A stretch of 64,000 nucleotides of DNA from Anaerococcus sp. Marseille-Q7828 (GTDB taxonomy: Bacteria > Bacillota > Clostridia > Tissierellales > Peptoniphilaceae), in NCBI RefSeq assembly GCF_949769285.1, contig NZ_OX458331.1, positions 1 to 64,000 on the forward strand, given 5' to 3'. Position numbers and translations under genes: made by a program. Position 1 is the first letter of the stretch. Every line of letters begins with the position of its first letter. Below are positions 1 to 10,865 of this stretch, in pieces. The notes below the pieces were generated by a model. The model saw only the letters and a list, made by a program, of their open reading frames with translations, had not been told where the DNA came from and did not search any database.

Positions 1-806
1 GATTTGTGGAACATTTCTACGCCTGTTACTACTGCGCTTGATGTTTTTTCTGTTAGGCCTACGATTTCTACTGTGTCGCCTACTTTTAATGTTCCTCTTT
101 CTACTCTTCCTGTTGCTACTGTTCCACGGCCTGAGATTGTCATTACGTCTTCTACTGGCATTAGGAATGGTTGGTCGTTGTCTCTTTCTGGGATGTCAAA
201 GTAGTTGTCTACTTCGTCCATTAGTTGTAGGATTTTGTCTGACCATTCGCCTTCTCCACCTTCTTGTAGGGATTTTAGGGCTGATCCTACTACTACTGGG
301 CAGTTGTCGCCGTCGAATTCGTATTCGTTTAGTAGGTCTCTTACTTCCATTTCTACTAGTTCGATTAGTTCGTCATCGTCTACTTGGTCTTGTTTGTTTA
401 GGAATACTGCGATTTTTGGTACGCCTACTTGTCTTGCTAGTAGGATGTGTTCTCTTGTTTGTGGCATTGGACCGTCTGCTGCAGATACTACGATGATTGC
501 GCCGTCCATTTGTGCTGCTCCTGTGATCATGTTTTTAACGTAGTCAGCGTGGCCTGGTGCGTCGATGTGTGCGTAGTGTCTATTTTCTGTTTCGTATTCT
601 ACTACTGATGTGTTGATTGTGATTCCACGTTCTCTTTCTTCTGGAGCTTTGTCGATGTGTTCGTAGTCTACGAATTCACCTGTACCGTATTTTTTGTTTA
701 GGGCTTGGGTAATTGCTGCTGTTGTTGTTGTTTTACCGTGGTCTACGTGACCGATTGTTCCGATATTAATATGTGGTTTGCTTCTTTCAAATTGTTGTTT
801 AGACAT
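1..806 (-). CDS. tuf: Elongation factor Tu, 3' part beyond window
   Basis: EF-Tu is the GTPase that delivers aminoacyl-tRNA to the ribosome. The minus-strand reading frame starts at ATG 804-806, preceded by an AGGAG site, and stays open to the window edge, so about 268 of roughly 395 residues are visible. The N-terminus reads [20 protein letters not shown] followed by the P-loop GHVDHGKTT; switch [11 protein letters not shown] and the base-binding NKQD motif are present, and the visible part ends within domain 2. It is the last visible gene of the str operon, 19 bases after fusA. The identification is certain; only the C-terminus is missing. Confidence 0.97.
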   Translation of the reverse strand, partial: MSKQQFERSKPHINIGTIGHVDHGKTTTTAAITQALNKKYGTGEFVDYEHIDKAPEERERGITINTSVVEYETENRHYAHIDAPGHADYVKNMITGAAQMDGAIIVVSAADGPMPQTREHILLARQVGVPKIAVFLNKQDQVDDDELIELVEMEVRDLLNEYEFDGDNCPVVVGSALKSLQEGGEGEWSDKILQLMDEVDNYFDIPERDNDQPFLMPVEDVMTISGRGTVATGRVERGTLKVGDTVEIVGLTEKTSSAVVTGVEMFHK

Positions 807-825
807 TTTTTTCTCCTCGTATTAA

Positions 826-2898
826 TTATTTATTTAGTACTTCTTCTTTTACTGATTCTGGTACTTGAGCATAGTGGTCAAATTGCATTGAATATGTTGC
901 CCTACCTTGTGTTTTGGAACGTAAGTCTGTTGCGTATCCAAACATTTCTGATAGTGGAATGAAGGCATCTAGTACATGGATACCATCTTTTGGATTCATA
1001 CCATCAATTTTACCACGTCTTGATGAAACGTCACCCATTACATCTCCAAGATACTCATCTGGAGTTGTAATTTCAACTTTTTCAATTGGTTCTAATAGAA
1101 CTGGTTTTGCTTTTTCTACTGCATTTTTAAGACCCATTGATCCTGCTACGTGGAAGGCTACTTCTGAAGAGTCTACTTCGTGGTAAGAACCATCGTATAG
1201 AACAACGTGCATGTCAACCATTGGGTAACCACCAAGGATACCGCTAGCTGCTGCTTCACGTACACCTTCTTCAACTGGTCTGATATATTCTTTTGGTACA
1301 GAACCACCGACAATTTTAGATTCGAATGTGATTCCAGAGCCTTCTTCTCCTGGAGTAACTCTTAGGTGAACATCACCGTATTGACCAGAACCACCAGATT
1401 GTCTTACAAACTTACCTTGTGCTTCTGCTTCAGCTGTGATACCTTCTCTGTAAGCTACTTGTGGGTTACCGATGTTTGCTTCTACTTTGAATTCTCTTAG
1501 TAGTCTATCTACTATGATTTCAAGGTGAAGCTCACCCATTCCTGAGATTATTGTTTGGCCTGTTTCTTCATCAGATCTTGTTACGAATGTTGGATCTTCT
1601 TCAGCTAGTTTTTGTAGACCAATAATCATCTTATCTTGAGATGCTCTTGTCTTTGGTTCTATTGCAACTGAGATTACTGGATCTGGGAATTCCATCTTTT
1701 CAAGGATAATTTGATTTTCTTGATCACATAGGGAATCACCAGTTGTTGTATCTTTAAGTCCTAGTAATGCTACGATATCTCCTGCGTAACCTACTGGAAT
1801 TTCCTCTTGTTTGTTAGAGTGCATTTGCATGATACGTCCAACACGTTCTCTCTTACCTTTTGTTGCATTGTAGATATATGAACCTGATTCTATTGTACCT
1901 GAGTATATTCTTGTATATATTAACTTACCTACATATGGGTCAGTTACAACTTTAAATGCTAATGCTGCTGTTGGTTCATTATCTCCAGGTTTTCTTTCCA
2001 TTACTACTTCTTCATCTTTAGGATCTGTACCTGTGATATATGGTACATCAAGTGGAGATGGCATATATTCAATGACTGCATCTAGCAATGGTTGAACACC
2101 CTTGTTTTTGTAAGCTGAACCTAGTAAGCATGGGAAAATCTTTTGTTCGATTGTTCCTTTTCTGATAGCAGCTTTTATTTCTTCTACGCTTACTTCTTCT
2201 CCTTCAAGATATTTCATCATGATTGTATCATCAACTTCTGATAATTCTTCAAGAAGATTGTTTCTATATTCTTCAGCTGTTTCTTTTAATTCTTCTGGAA
2301 TTTCTGAATAAACTGGGTGAGCACCAAGGTCTTCACTGTTATATGTTACAGCTTCCATTGTAATAAGGTCAACAGCACCTTGGAATTGTTGTTCAGCTCC
2401 TATTGGAATTTCTAGTGGAACTGCGTTTGCTTTTAGCTTATCTTTAATTGTTTCTACTGCCATGAAGAAATCTGCACCAGTAGCATCCATTTTGTTGATG
2501 AAACAAATTCTTGGGATGTGGTACTTGTCAGCTTGTCTCCATACAGTTTCAGATTGTGGTTCTACCCCGCTTTTTGCGTCAAATAAAGCTACCGCACTGT
2601 CAAGAACTCTAAGTGATCTTTCTACTTCTACAGTAAAATCCACGTGTCCTGGAGTATCGATAATATTTATTCTATGGTCTTTCCAAAAAGCTGTGGTTGC
2701 AGCAGAACCGATTGTAATACCACGTTCCTTTTCTTGGTCCATGGAGTCCATTACTGCTGTACCATCATGAGTATCACCAATTTTATAAATTTTACCAGTA
2801 TAATATAGGATTCTTTCTGTTGTTGTTGTTTTACCCGCATCGATGTGGGCCATGATTCCTATGTTTCTAGTATCTTTTAGTGCTACTTGTCTAGGCAT
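826..2898 (-). CDS. fusA: Elongation factor G
   Basis: EF-G is the translocation GTPase of the ribosome. The 690-residue product has the normal family length. The P-loop AHIDAGKTT lies near residue 17, the switch region ERGITI near residue 59, DTPGHVDF near residue 81 and the base-recognition NKMD near residue 135; domains II-V follow without a gap. The start has a strong GGGGG Shine-Dalgarno site. It lies 14 bases after rpsG and 19 before tuf, the usual str operon order, so it is probably co-transcribed from the promoter upstream of rpsL. Confidence 0.98.
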   Translation of the reverse strand: MPRQVALKDTRNIGIMAHIDAGKTTTTERILYYTGKIYKIGDTHDGTAVMDSMDQEKERGITIGSAATTAFWKDHRINIIDTPGHVDFTVEVERSLRVLDSAVALFDAKSGVEPQSETVWRQADKYHIPRICFINKMDATGADFFMAVETIKDKLKANAVPLEIPIGAEQQFQGAVDLITMEAVTYNSEDLGAHPVYSEIPEELKETAEEYRNNLLEELSEVDDTIMMKYLEGEEVSVEEIKAAIRKGTIEQKIFPCLLGSAYKNKGVQPLLDAVIEYMPSPLDVPYITGTDPKDEEVVMERKPGDNEPTAALAFKVVTDPYVGKLIYTRIYSGTIESGSYIYNATKGKRERVGRIMQMHSNKQEEIPVGYAGDIVALLGLKDTTTGDSLCDQENQIILEKMEFPDPVISVAIEPKTRASQDKMIIGLQKLAEEDPTFVTRSDEETGQTIISGMGELHLEIIVDRLLREFKVEANIGNPQVAYREGITAEAEAQGKFVRQSGGSGQYGDVHLRVTPGEEGSGITFESKIVGGSVPKEYIRPVEEGVREAAASGILGGYPMVDMHVVLYDGSYHEVDSSEVAFHVAGSMGLKNAVEKAKPVLLEPIEKVEITTPDEYLGDVMGDVSSRRGKIDGMNPKDGIHVLDAFIPLSEMFGYATDLRSKTQGRATYSMQFDHYAQVPESVKEEVLNK

Positions 2899-2912
2899 TT
2901 ATCCCCCTAAAA

Positions 2913-3383
2913 TTAATATCTGTAGTGTGCAAATGCTTTATTTGCTTCTGCAGCTCTATGCATTTCTTCTTTTCTCTTAACAGCTGCACCAGCGTTGTTA
3001 GATGCATCTAAGATTTCTTTAGATAATCTTTCAACCATAGTTTTTTCACCACGAGCTCTTGAAAAGTTTACTAACCATCTTAAAGCTAAAGTTTGTCTTC
3101 TTTCTGGTCTAACTTCCATAGGAACTTGGTAGTTAGCACCACCGATTCTACGTGCTTTAACTTCAAGTGTTGGCATAATATTTTCCATAGCTTGGTAGAA
3201 TACTTCTAGCGCGTCATTGCCTGTTGTTTCTTCAACGATGTCAAAAGCATCGTAAACAATTTTTGTTGCAAGGCCTTTTTTGCCATCTAGCATAACGTTG
3301 TTGATAAGTTTTGTTACAACTCTATCGTTATACTTAGCGTCAGGCATTACTTCTCTTTTTGGTATATGTCCCTTTCTTGACAC
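2913..3383 (-). CDS. rpsG: 30S ribosomal protein S7
   Basis: S7 nucleates assembly of the 30S head. A longer reading frame with an ATG at 3404 exists, but the GTG at 3381-3383 is chosen because a strong AAAGGAGGG site sits seven bases upstream and the protein then begins [12 protein letters not shown], as S7 normally does, with the usual 156 residues. The family pattern around [14 protein letters not shown] is intact. It is separated from rpsL by an unusually long 139-base spacer, which is where S7 binds to repress translation in the E. coli str mRNA; whether that holds here is unknown. Confidence 0.95.
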   Translation of the reverse strand: MSRKGHIPKREVMPDAKYNDRVVTKLINNVMLDGKKGLATKIVYDAFDIVEETTGNDALEVFYQAMENIMPTLEVKARRIGGANYQVPMEVRPERRQTLALRWLVNFSRARGEKTMVERLSKEILDASNNAGAAVKRKEEMHRAAEANKAFAHYRY

Positions 3384-3522
3384 TTTGCTTCCCTCCTTTA
3401 CCAATTATTAAGTAATATCATTAGTACTCAACTAATCATGTGTTGTTAGTGTGCATGCATATACCGAAATTTATAATCTTTATTTCTATATTATAGGTAC
3501 ATTATGCACTTAGTTTTAGATC
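3384..3522 (-). other. rpsL-rpsG intercistronic spacer
   Basis: A 139-base spacer inside the otherwise tightly packed str operon. On the minus strand an inverted repeat ACTAA-10-TTAGT lies at 3431-3450, followed by the rpsG ribosome-binding site. By analogy with E. coli, where S7 binds the rpsL-rpsG spacer, this could be a translational operator. The sequence evidence is only the length and the weak hairpin. Confidence 0.3.
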
Positions 3523-3936
3523 CTAGTTTTGGTCTTTTTTAGCACCGTATTTAGATCTACCTTGTTTACGTCCGTTTACTCCTGCAGTATCAAGAGTACC
3601 TCTTATGATGTGGTAACGCACACCTGGAAGGTCTTTAACTCTACCACCTCTGATAAGCACAACACTGTGTTCTTGTAAGTTGTGTCCAATACCTGGGATG
3701 TAAGAAAGAACTTCAGCACCATTGGTTAGTCTAACTCTGGCTACTTTACGTAAAGCAGAGTTTGGCTTTTTAGGTGTTACTGTTCTAACTGATGTACAAA
3801 CTCCACGTTTTTGTGGTGATTGGTTAGGAGTTGTTCTACTTTTTAGAGTATTGTAGTTGTAACCCAAAGCTGGAGTGTTTGATTTAGATTTTTCACTTTT
3901 TCTGCTTTTTCTAACAAGTTGGTTAATTGTAGGCAT
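3523..3936 (-). CDS. rpsL: 30S ribosomal protein S12
   Basis: S12 sits at the decoding centre of the 30S subunit. The 137-residue product contains the conserved [11 protein letters not shown] segment with the lysine whose mutation gives streptomycin resistance, so it looks wild type. The C-terminal GRSKYGAKK tail is typical. The ATG follows AAGGAGGTGCATT, a near-perfect Shine-Dalgarno site. It is the first gene of the str operon, transcribed from the promoter at 3996-4024 through a leader hairpin. Confidence 0.98.
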   Translation of the reverse strand: MPTINQLVRKSRKSEKSKSNTPALGYNYNTLKSRTTPNQSPQKRGVCTSVRTVTPKKPNSALRKVARVRLTNGAEVLSYIPGIGHNLQEHSVVLIRGGRVKDLPGVRYHIIRGTLDTAGVNGRKQGRSKYGAKKDQN

Positions 3937-3967
3937 AATGCACCTCCTTTTCTTTTAATAATTAATC

Positions 3968-3986
3968 TTGGCGATTCTCACGCCAA
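3968..3986 (-). promoter_or_regulatory. Hairpin in the str operon 5' leader
   Basis: TTGGCG and CGCCAA form a perfect six-base-pair stem around a seven-base loop. It lies directly downstream of the predicted transcription start of the rpsL promoter and about 30 bases before the rpsL start codon. It lacks a U-tract, so it is not an intrinsic terminator; an mRNA-stabilising or protein-binding role is inference. Confidence 0.45.
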
Positions 3987-3995
3987 TACTTAATA

Positions 3996-4024
3996 ACTTT
4001 ACTATGTGTAAAGGCCAGTGTCAA
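3996..4024 (-). promoter_or_regulatory. str operon promoter
   Basis: On the minus strand TTGACA (4019-4024) and TAAAGT (3996-4001) are separated by 17 bases, a good sigma-A type promoter. The expected start is close to 3989, giving rpsL a leader of about 53 bases that includes the hairpin at 3968-3986. Confidence 0.7.
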
Positions 4025-4098
4025 ATAATTTACTTAATTTATACAAATTTAGGGTAATAATTAGAATAATTAACTTCAAAAATCATAAAGGAGTAAAA

Positions 4099-5553
4099 AT
4101 GAACATAGCAGTAGTAGGTTTCGGAGTAGGCGGAGCAAATATTCTAAAAACAATAATCGACCATAAAAACTATAATGACAAGATAAAAATCCATATCTTT
4201 GAAAAAAATGAAGAGCTAGGAGTTGGCCTCGCTTACGCAAAGGATACTAACTACAAACTTTTAAATGTCCACGAAAGGTATATGTCCCTAAATCTAGATA
4301 ATCCTAATCATTTTAAAGACTGGCTTAAGGACAAAAATAAAGATGATAAAAAAATCGAAGGAATGGTCCCAAGAATTGTCTTTGCTTCCTATATAAAAGA
4401 TACTTTTGGTAAATATATGGAAAATGAAAATGTAATTTTTCACCATGCTAAGGTAAAAGACATATATAAAGAAGGATCTACTTTTAGAATCGTAAGTGAT
4501 AAAGGAAATTGTAATGAAGAATTTGACTCAGTCTTTCTTTCCATAGGCCAATCTTACTACAAAGATTCCTACAATTTAAAAGACTATAAAAATTATATCC
4601 ACAATCCTTTCCCATTAAATGAAAAAATAGAGGGAATTAAAGATGGACAAAGTATTGGAATAATAGGAGCAGGACCTACAGCAATTGATATCTATAGGTA
4701 TCTAAGAAATTTCAAAGATGTAACTTACCCCCTATATTTCTTCACCAAATCAAATGGATTTTCTCCTATAGATATTCCTTATTATGTAGATGATGACATT
4801 TGCTCTATCGATGAAAAATGGATAGAAGAAAATAAAGATTATGATGGGTTTGTAGAATTAGAAAAGGTCAAAAAGCAAATCAAAGACGACTTTGCTAAAT
4901 ACGGCCATGACCTCACAGATACTTACAATAAATACAAAGATACAGATATCAACGCCTACAATATGGCCCTAAAAGAAAATGACCTAGGTCTAAGCTTTGC
5001 CCAAACATACACCATGCAATTAACAGGCCATGCGGCCCTAATCTATAATAGCTTAAATGGCCTAGATAAGCTAGAAGTTGACAATAATTATCTAGAAATG
5101 ATTGATTTTATAGTCACAAAAACTCCAACCATCACCATGCAAAATATAGTTGAAGATTACCACAAAGCAAAGATTAAAGTAATCAAAGGAACTAATGATG
5201 TCAAAGTAGATTCAGATGGCAAGTTTGTTGTAACAAGTGATAATGAAGAAGAAATAAAGACAGATGTCATTATAAATGCCCAAGGTTTTGAGAAAAACTT
5301 ATTATCTGCCGTCAACGGCGATATATTATTGGCAAATCTTTATAAAAGAAAATATATAGAAGATGATGTAAATGGCAAGTTTATAAGAGTGGCCTACCCA
5401 TCATATAAGCTAGTTAATAAAAAATTTGGACTTATGGAAAACTTCTACCTCAACGGCATGTGGGCAGGTGGCACAGACGTTTTAAACAACGACCTCAGAT
5501 CGATTATAAAATCAGGCCAATTAGCAGCTTACGATTTTATGGATAAGATATAA
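4099..5553 (+). CDS. FAD/NAD(P)-binding oxidoreductase-like protein
   Basis: The start chosen is ATG 4099, which follows AAAGGAG and puts the dinucleotide-binding loop GFGVGGANIL at the very N-terminus. An upstream ATG in frame at 4018 has no ribosome-binding site. The 484-residue protein has an N-terminal FAD Rossmann motif (residues 1-35), a second GxGPTA nucleotide loop (IGIIGAGPTAIDIYR) near residue 195, and a late INAQGF segment typical of flavoproteins of the FAD-NAD(P)-binding (NAD_binding_9) type. Substrate unknown. It stands alone, divergent from the str operon and ending in a hairpin. Confidence 0.75.
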   Translation: MNIAVVGFGVGGANILKTIIDHKNYNDKIKIHIFEKNEELGVGLAYAKDTNYKLLNVHERYMSLNLDNPNHFKDWLKDKNKDDKKIEGMVPRIVFASYIKDTFGKYMENENVIFHHAKVKDIYKEGSTFRIVSDKGNCNEEFDSVFLSIGQSYYKDSYNLKDYKNYIHNPFPLNEKIEGIKDGQSIGIIGAGPTAIDIYRYLRNFKDVTYPLYFFTKSNGFSPIDIPYYVDDDICSIDEKWIEENKDYDGFVELEKVKKQIKDDFAKYGHDLTDTYNKYKDTDINAYNMALKENDLGLSFAQTYTMQLTGHAALIYNSLNGLDKLEVDNNYLEMIDFIVTKTPTITMQNIVEDYHKAKIKVIKGTNDVKVDSDGKFVVTSDNEEEIKTDVIINAQGFEKNLLSAVNGDILLANLYKRKYIEDDVNGKFIRVAYPSYKLVNKKFGLMENFYLNGMWAGGTDVLNNDLRSIIKSGQLAAYDFMDKI

Positions 5554-5556
5554 ATA

Positions 5557-5575
5557 CCACAGCTTTTAGCTGTGG
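5557..5575. terminator. Hairpin between convergent genes
   Basis: CCACAGC and GCTGTGG pair around a TTTTA loop. The loop overlaps the stop codon of the minus-strand RpiR gene and the stem begins three bases after the plus-strand flavoprotein stop. There is no long U-tract on either strand, so termination may be weak. Confidence 0.5.
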
Positions 5576-6318
5576 CATTCTAAAAATGAAATATACTTTA
5601 AAATCAAAAAATCATTTACAACATAAAACTGAGCGACTGGGGAAATTTTTGTCCTGCTCTCATATTCAAAGACCTCGTGAGTCACAAAGGGAATGCTGTA
5701 GTCAGATATTTGTGATAGTCTATTGTTGGAAAGCTTGGTTACAGATGCTATAATTGGCTTTTCTTTAAGATTATCTATGAAATTTAGTATCTCCTCATTC
5801 TCTCCTGATAAGGAGTAGACAAAGAGTATATCATCCTTTGTTATGAGATCTGTGATAGACTTCGGTGCTGACTTATCAAGCAAAAATACAGCCTTATCTA
5901 CAGTAAGAAAATTCCTTTTTAGCTCATCAGCCGCATTTCTTTGGGTGTAGCCACTGGCTATGGCAAATATTCTGTTAGCCTTATATAATTTCTCATAAAA
6001 TTCATTCAGATTTAAGGCCATCATCATTGACATAGTGAGATTTATGTCGTTTTTTGTGTATTCTATCTCATTTTCGTCAAAATTGCCCACATTAGAAGTT
6101 GACCATTTTACCACATATCTAAGCTCACTAAATCCATCAAGACCGAGTTTCTTAGAAAATCCAACTATAGAAGATGGACTTAAGTCAAGTAGTTCTCCTA
6201 GTTCATTTATATTTTTTTCAATAAACCTTACCTTGTTAATCATAATATATGAATAAATTTTAAGATCGTTTTTATTTAGTTTTTCATAGTTTTCAGTAAC
6301 TAGTTCAGTTAAAATCAT
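5566..6318 (-). CDS. RpiR-family regulator (HTH + SIS), second copy
   Basis: A 250-residue MurR/RpiR-type regulator. The N-terminal helix-turn-helix (about residues 1-75) contains LDLSPSSIVGFSKKLG, the signature recognition-helix pattern. The C-terminal SIS domain (about 100-220), which binds phosphosugars, carries FAIASGYTQRNAADELKR. It starts inside the end of the preceding RpiR gene (14-base overlap), so the two are probably translationally coupled. Two adjacent, divergent RpiR paralogues next to a GH4 phosphoglucosidase and its PTS match glv-type loci, where an RpiR protein (GlvR) controls the operon. Confidence 0.85.
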   Translation of the reverse strand: MILTELVTENYEKLNKNDLKIYSYIMINKVRFIEKNINELGELLDLSPSSIVGFSKKLGLDGFSELRYVVKWSTSNVGNFDENEIEYTKNDINLTMSMMMALNLNEFYEKLYKANRIFAIASGYTQRNAADELKRNFLTVDKAVFLLDKSAPKSITDLITKDDILFVYSLSGENEEILNFIDNLKEKPIIASVTKLSNNRLSQISDYSIPFVTHEVFEYESRTKISPVAQFYVVNDFLILKYISFLECHS

Positions 6319-6967
6319 TCTTTACGGCCTCTTGGTATTTTTTAAAAAAATCCTCCAAATGCTTAGTATATAAGCTTAAGAAATTTATTTCAGATTTTGT
6401 GTCCCTATAATAGATGCTGTAGTCTGCCTTGTAAGCTTTGGTCTGTGGTAGACCAACATTGATTTTTAGGCAATCTGTATTGGCGATTTGTAGCATTAGT
6501 TGCTTGGCCAATGAATCATCAGCAAAGTCTACAATGAAAACTCCAGAATCTTCAAGCATTTCCCCAGTAAAGGCTAGAGTCTCTTCTCCACCACTGTATA
6601 CTTCAGCAAGTATTCCAAGTTCTTCTAGTAAAATTTTGATTGTTTGTTTAATTATATTTTCGTAGCCACCATTGCCATATATCAAAATTTTGTCACAAGC
6701 ATATAATTTTTTAAGAATATTATCTAAGTCTTCATCTAGACTCTCACCAGGACCGGATTCGTTATTACTATCATTTACAAAGAACTTAAGCTCACTATAG
6801 CCAGAGAAACCTAATTTTTTTGAAAATCTCAAAACGCTTGTACGAGATGTGTAGCACTTTTTTGCCAATTCATTGATTGACAAATTATATTCTATGCCAT
6901 TATCTAAAATTTCTTTGGCAATTGTAAGATCGGTTGCACTTAGTTTGTCTTCATTTTCCTTTATCAA
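6305..6967 (-). CDS. RpiR-family regulator (HTH + SIS), first copy
   Basis: A 220-residue regulator, shorter than the usual 260-290 of the family. The HTH pattern CYTSRTSVLRFSKKLGFSGY lies around residues 42-61, and a SIS-like phosphosugar domain follows (ILIYGNGGYENI near residue 92). No ATG is available after the in-frame stop at 6992-6994: the start must be TTG (6967), ATT (6976) or ATC, below a GAGGTGA site at 6987-6993. The TTG is taken here but the spacing favours a start slightly upstream. It lies just after the hairpin that ends the glvA-like gene, so some read-through from the sugar genes is likely. Confidence 0.8.
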   Translation of the reverse strand: MIKENEDKLSATDLTIAKEILDNGIEYNLSINELAKKCYTSRTSVLRFSKKLGFSGYSELKFFVNDSNNESGPGESLDEDLDNILKKLYACDKILIYGNGGYENIIKQTIKILLEELGILAEVYSGGEETLAFTGEMLEDSGVFIVDFADDSLAKQLMLQIANTDCLKINVGLPQTKAYKADYSIYYRDTKSEINFLSLYTKHLEDFFKKYQEAVKNDFN

Positions 6968-7002
6968 ATTTGAAATATCGATACTATCACCTCAAATAAA
7001 AA

Positions 7003-7037
7003 AATCCTATTTGCATACATTATACGCAAATAGGATT
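7003..7037 (-). terminator. Terminator after the 6-phospho-alpha-glucosidase gene
   Basis: AATCCTATTTGC and GCAAATAGGATT form a perfect 12-base-pair stem followed on the minus strand by seven T. The 11-base loop contains TATAAT, so the same DNA could also act as a -10 element or operator for the downstream RpiR genes. The ribosome-binding site of the RpiR gene starts right after the T run. Confidence 0.85.
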
Positions 7038-7050
7038 TGTGCTTCCATTA

Positions 7051-9917
<2,867 letters not shown>

Positions 9918-9931
9918 AGTACCAAAGCCAA

Positions 9932-10006
9932 TTAGTAAAGCGATACTGCAAAAAGCATTACAGGTGTGAACATAGCTCCACCAAACTTCTGGATTTTCTC
10001 CATCAT
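9932..10006 (-). pseudogene. Out-of-frame first 22 codons of the PTS IICB gene
   Basis: ATG at 10004-10006 with AGGAGG upstream encodes MMEKIQKFGGAMFTPVMLF and then AVSLY followed by TAA at 9932-9934. Glv/Mal-type IIC proteins start this way. Inserting one base after codon 21 restores FAVSALLIGFGTLFTTEVIM and joins the frame of the 504-residue remainder. Either a real inactivating deletion or a sequencing error. Confidence 0.8.
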
Positions 10007-10021
10007 ATGTTTTTCCTCCTT

Positions 10022-10035
10022 TGAAAACGAATTTT
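10022..10035 (+). promoter_or_regulatory. Possible catabolite-response (cre) half-site
   Basis: TGAAAACGAATTTT matches the left half of the cre consensus (TGWAANCG) but only poorly the right half. It lies between the -10 box and the ribosome-binding site of the glv operon, where CcpA would block transcription. Weak evidence. Confidence 0.3.
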
Positions 10036-10045
10036 ATTTACTTAT

Positions 10046-10074
10046 ATAATATTATGAGCTCAGAAGATTGTCAA
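10046..10074 (-). promoter_or_regulatory. Promoter of the alpha-glucoside operon
   Basis: Minus-strand TTGACA (10069-10074) and TATTAT (10046-10051) are 17 bases apart. Transcription would start near 10039 and give the frameshifted IICB gene a leader of about 33 bases. The bases just upstream of the -35 box contain a short AACGTT palindrome that could be part of an operator. Confidence 0.75.
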
Positions 10075-10127
10075 CAAACGTTGGTATTTAGGTATTTATA
10101 TCCTACTATCTAAAAATATTTTATTTT

Positions 10128-10141
10128 TGTGAATTTTCACA
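10128..10141. promoter_or_regulatory. Palindrome upstream of tpx
   Basis: TGTGAA-TT-TTCACA is a perfect dyad in the 226-base divergent spacer between the glv operon and tpx, about 90 bases before the tpx start. It resembles Rex (TTGTGAA-N4-TTCACAA) and CRP/FNR-type sites but the centre is two bases shorter than either, so the binding protein cannot be named. Confidence 0.4.
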
Positions 10142-10232
10142 TCAAAAGTATTTCCCAAAATATTTAAAAAATCCTTATATATTTGGGTATAAGTATAAAT
10201 GGAAACTTTTAGATTAAAGGAGAAGATTAAAA

Positions 10233-10730
10233 ATGGATATAACATTCGCAGGAAACAAAGTAAATTTAATTGGAAACGAAATCAAAGTTGGAGATACTGC
10301 TCCAGCATTTAAGGCAACAAAAAACGACCTATCTGAATGGTCTAGCGAAGACAATGAAGGAAAAGTTGTAGTATACTCAGTTGCTCCATCACTTGATACT
10401 AGCGTTTGTGCTTTGCAAGCAAAAAGATTTAACAAAGAAGCAGCAGCTCTTGATGGTGTAAGTGTAGTTACAATCACTGAAGACCTACCATTCGCTCAAG
10501 CTAGATTTTGCTCTAACGAAGATATAGAAAATACAATTATGATTTCTGACTATCAGAATCGCGAGTTTGGTGAAAAATACGGATTTTTGATGAAAGAAAA
10601 TAAATTACTTGCTCGTGGAGTTGTAGTAGTTGACAAAGAAGGCAAAGTTGCTTATGTAGAATACGTACCTGATGTCACAAACGAAGTTGACTTTGACAAA
10701 GCATTAGAAGAAGTTAAAAAACTAATCTAA
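10233..10730 (+). CDS. tpx: Thiol peroxidase
   Basis: Reduces hydroperoxides with electrons from thioredoxin. The 165-residue length is typical of Tpx. The peroxidatic cysteine lies in PSLDTSVC (Cys near residue 56), the resolving cysteine in ARFCSNED (near residue 91), the spacing that defines the atypical two-cysteine Tpx subfamily. An AAAGGAG site precedes ATG. It is monocistronic, with a palindrome upstream and a strong terminator downstream, and probably protects this anaerobe during exposure to oxygen. Confidence 0.96.
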   Translation: MDITFAGNKVNLIGNEIKVGDTAPAFKATKNDLSEWSSEDNEGKVVVYSVAPSLDTSVCALQAKRFNKEAAALDGVSVVTITEDLPFAQARFCSNEDIENTIMISDYQNREFGEKYGFLMKENKLLARGVVVVDKEGKVAYVEYVPDVTNEVDFDKALEEVKKLI

Positions 10731-10742
10731 TAAATTATAATA

Positions 10743-10775
10743 GAGCTTAGGTGGTAAACCTTAAGCTCTTTTTTT
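10743..10775 (+). terminator. tpx terminator
   Basis: GAGCTTA-GG and CC-TTAAGCTC pair with one bulged base, followed by seven T. It begins 12 bases after the tpx stop codon. Confidence 0.85.
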
Positions 10776-10803
10776 ATGAAATAATGATTAACAAAAAAGT
10801 AAA

Positions 10804-10850
10804 GGTGATGTTGCAGAATAAGTAAATCTATTCTGCTCATCACTTTTTTT
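10804..10850 (+). terminator. Second hairpin with T run
   Basis: GGTGATG-TT-GCAGAATA pairs imperfectly with TATTCTGC-TC-ATCAC, followed by seven T. It sits at the truncated edge of the IS relic, just after the tpx terminator, and would block plus-strand read-through into the relic. Confidence 0.6.
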
Positions 10851-10865
10851 CTTGTATATTTGTAT

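Noticed and set aside
705-962. Cysteine-rich plus-strand frame over tuf and fusA
   Set aside because: Antisense shadow of two highly conserved genes; the cysteine run comes from threonine codons of the EF-Tu P-loop region.
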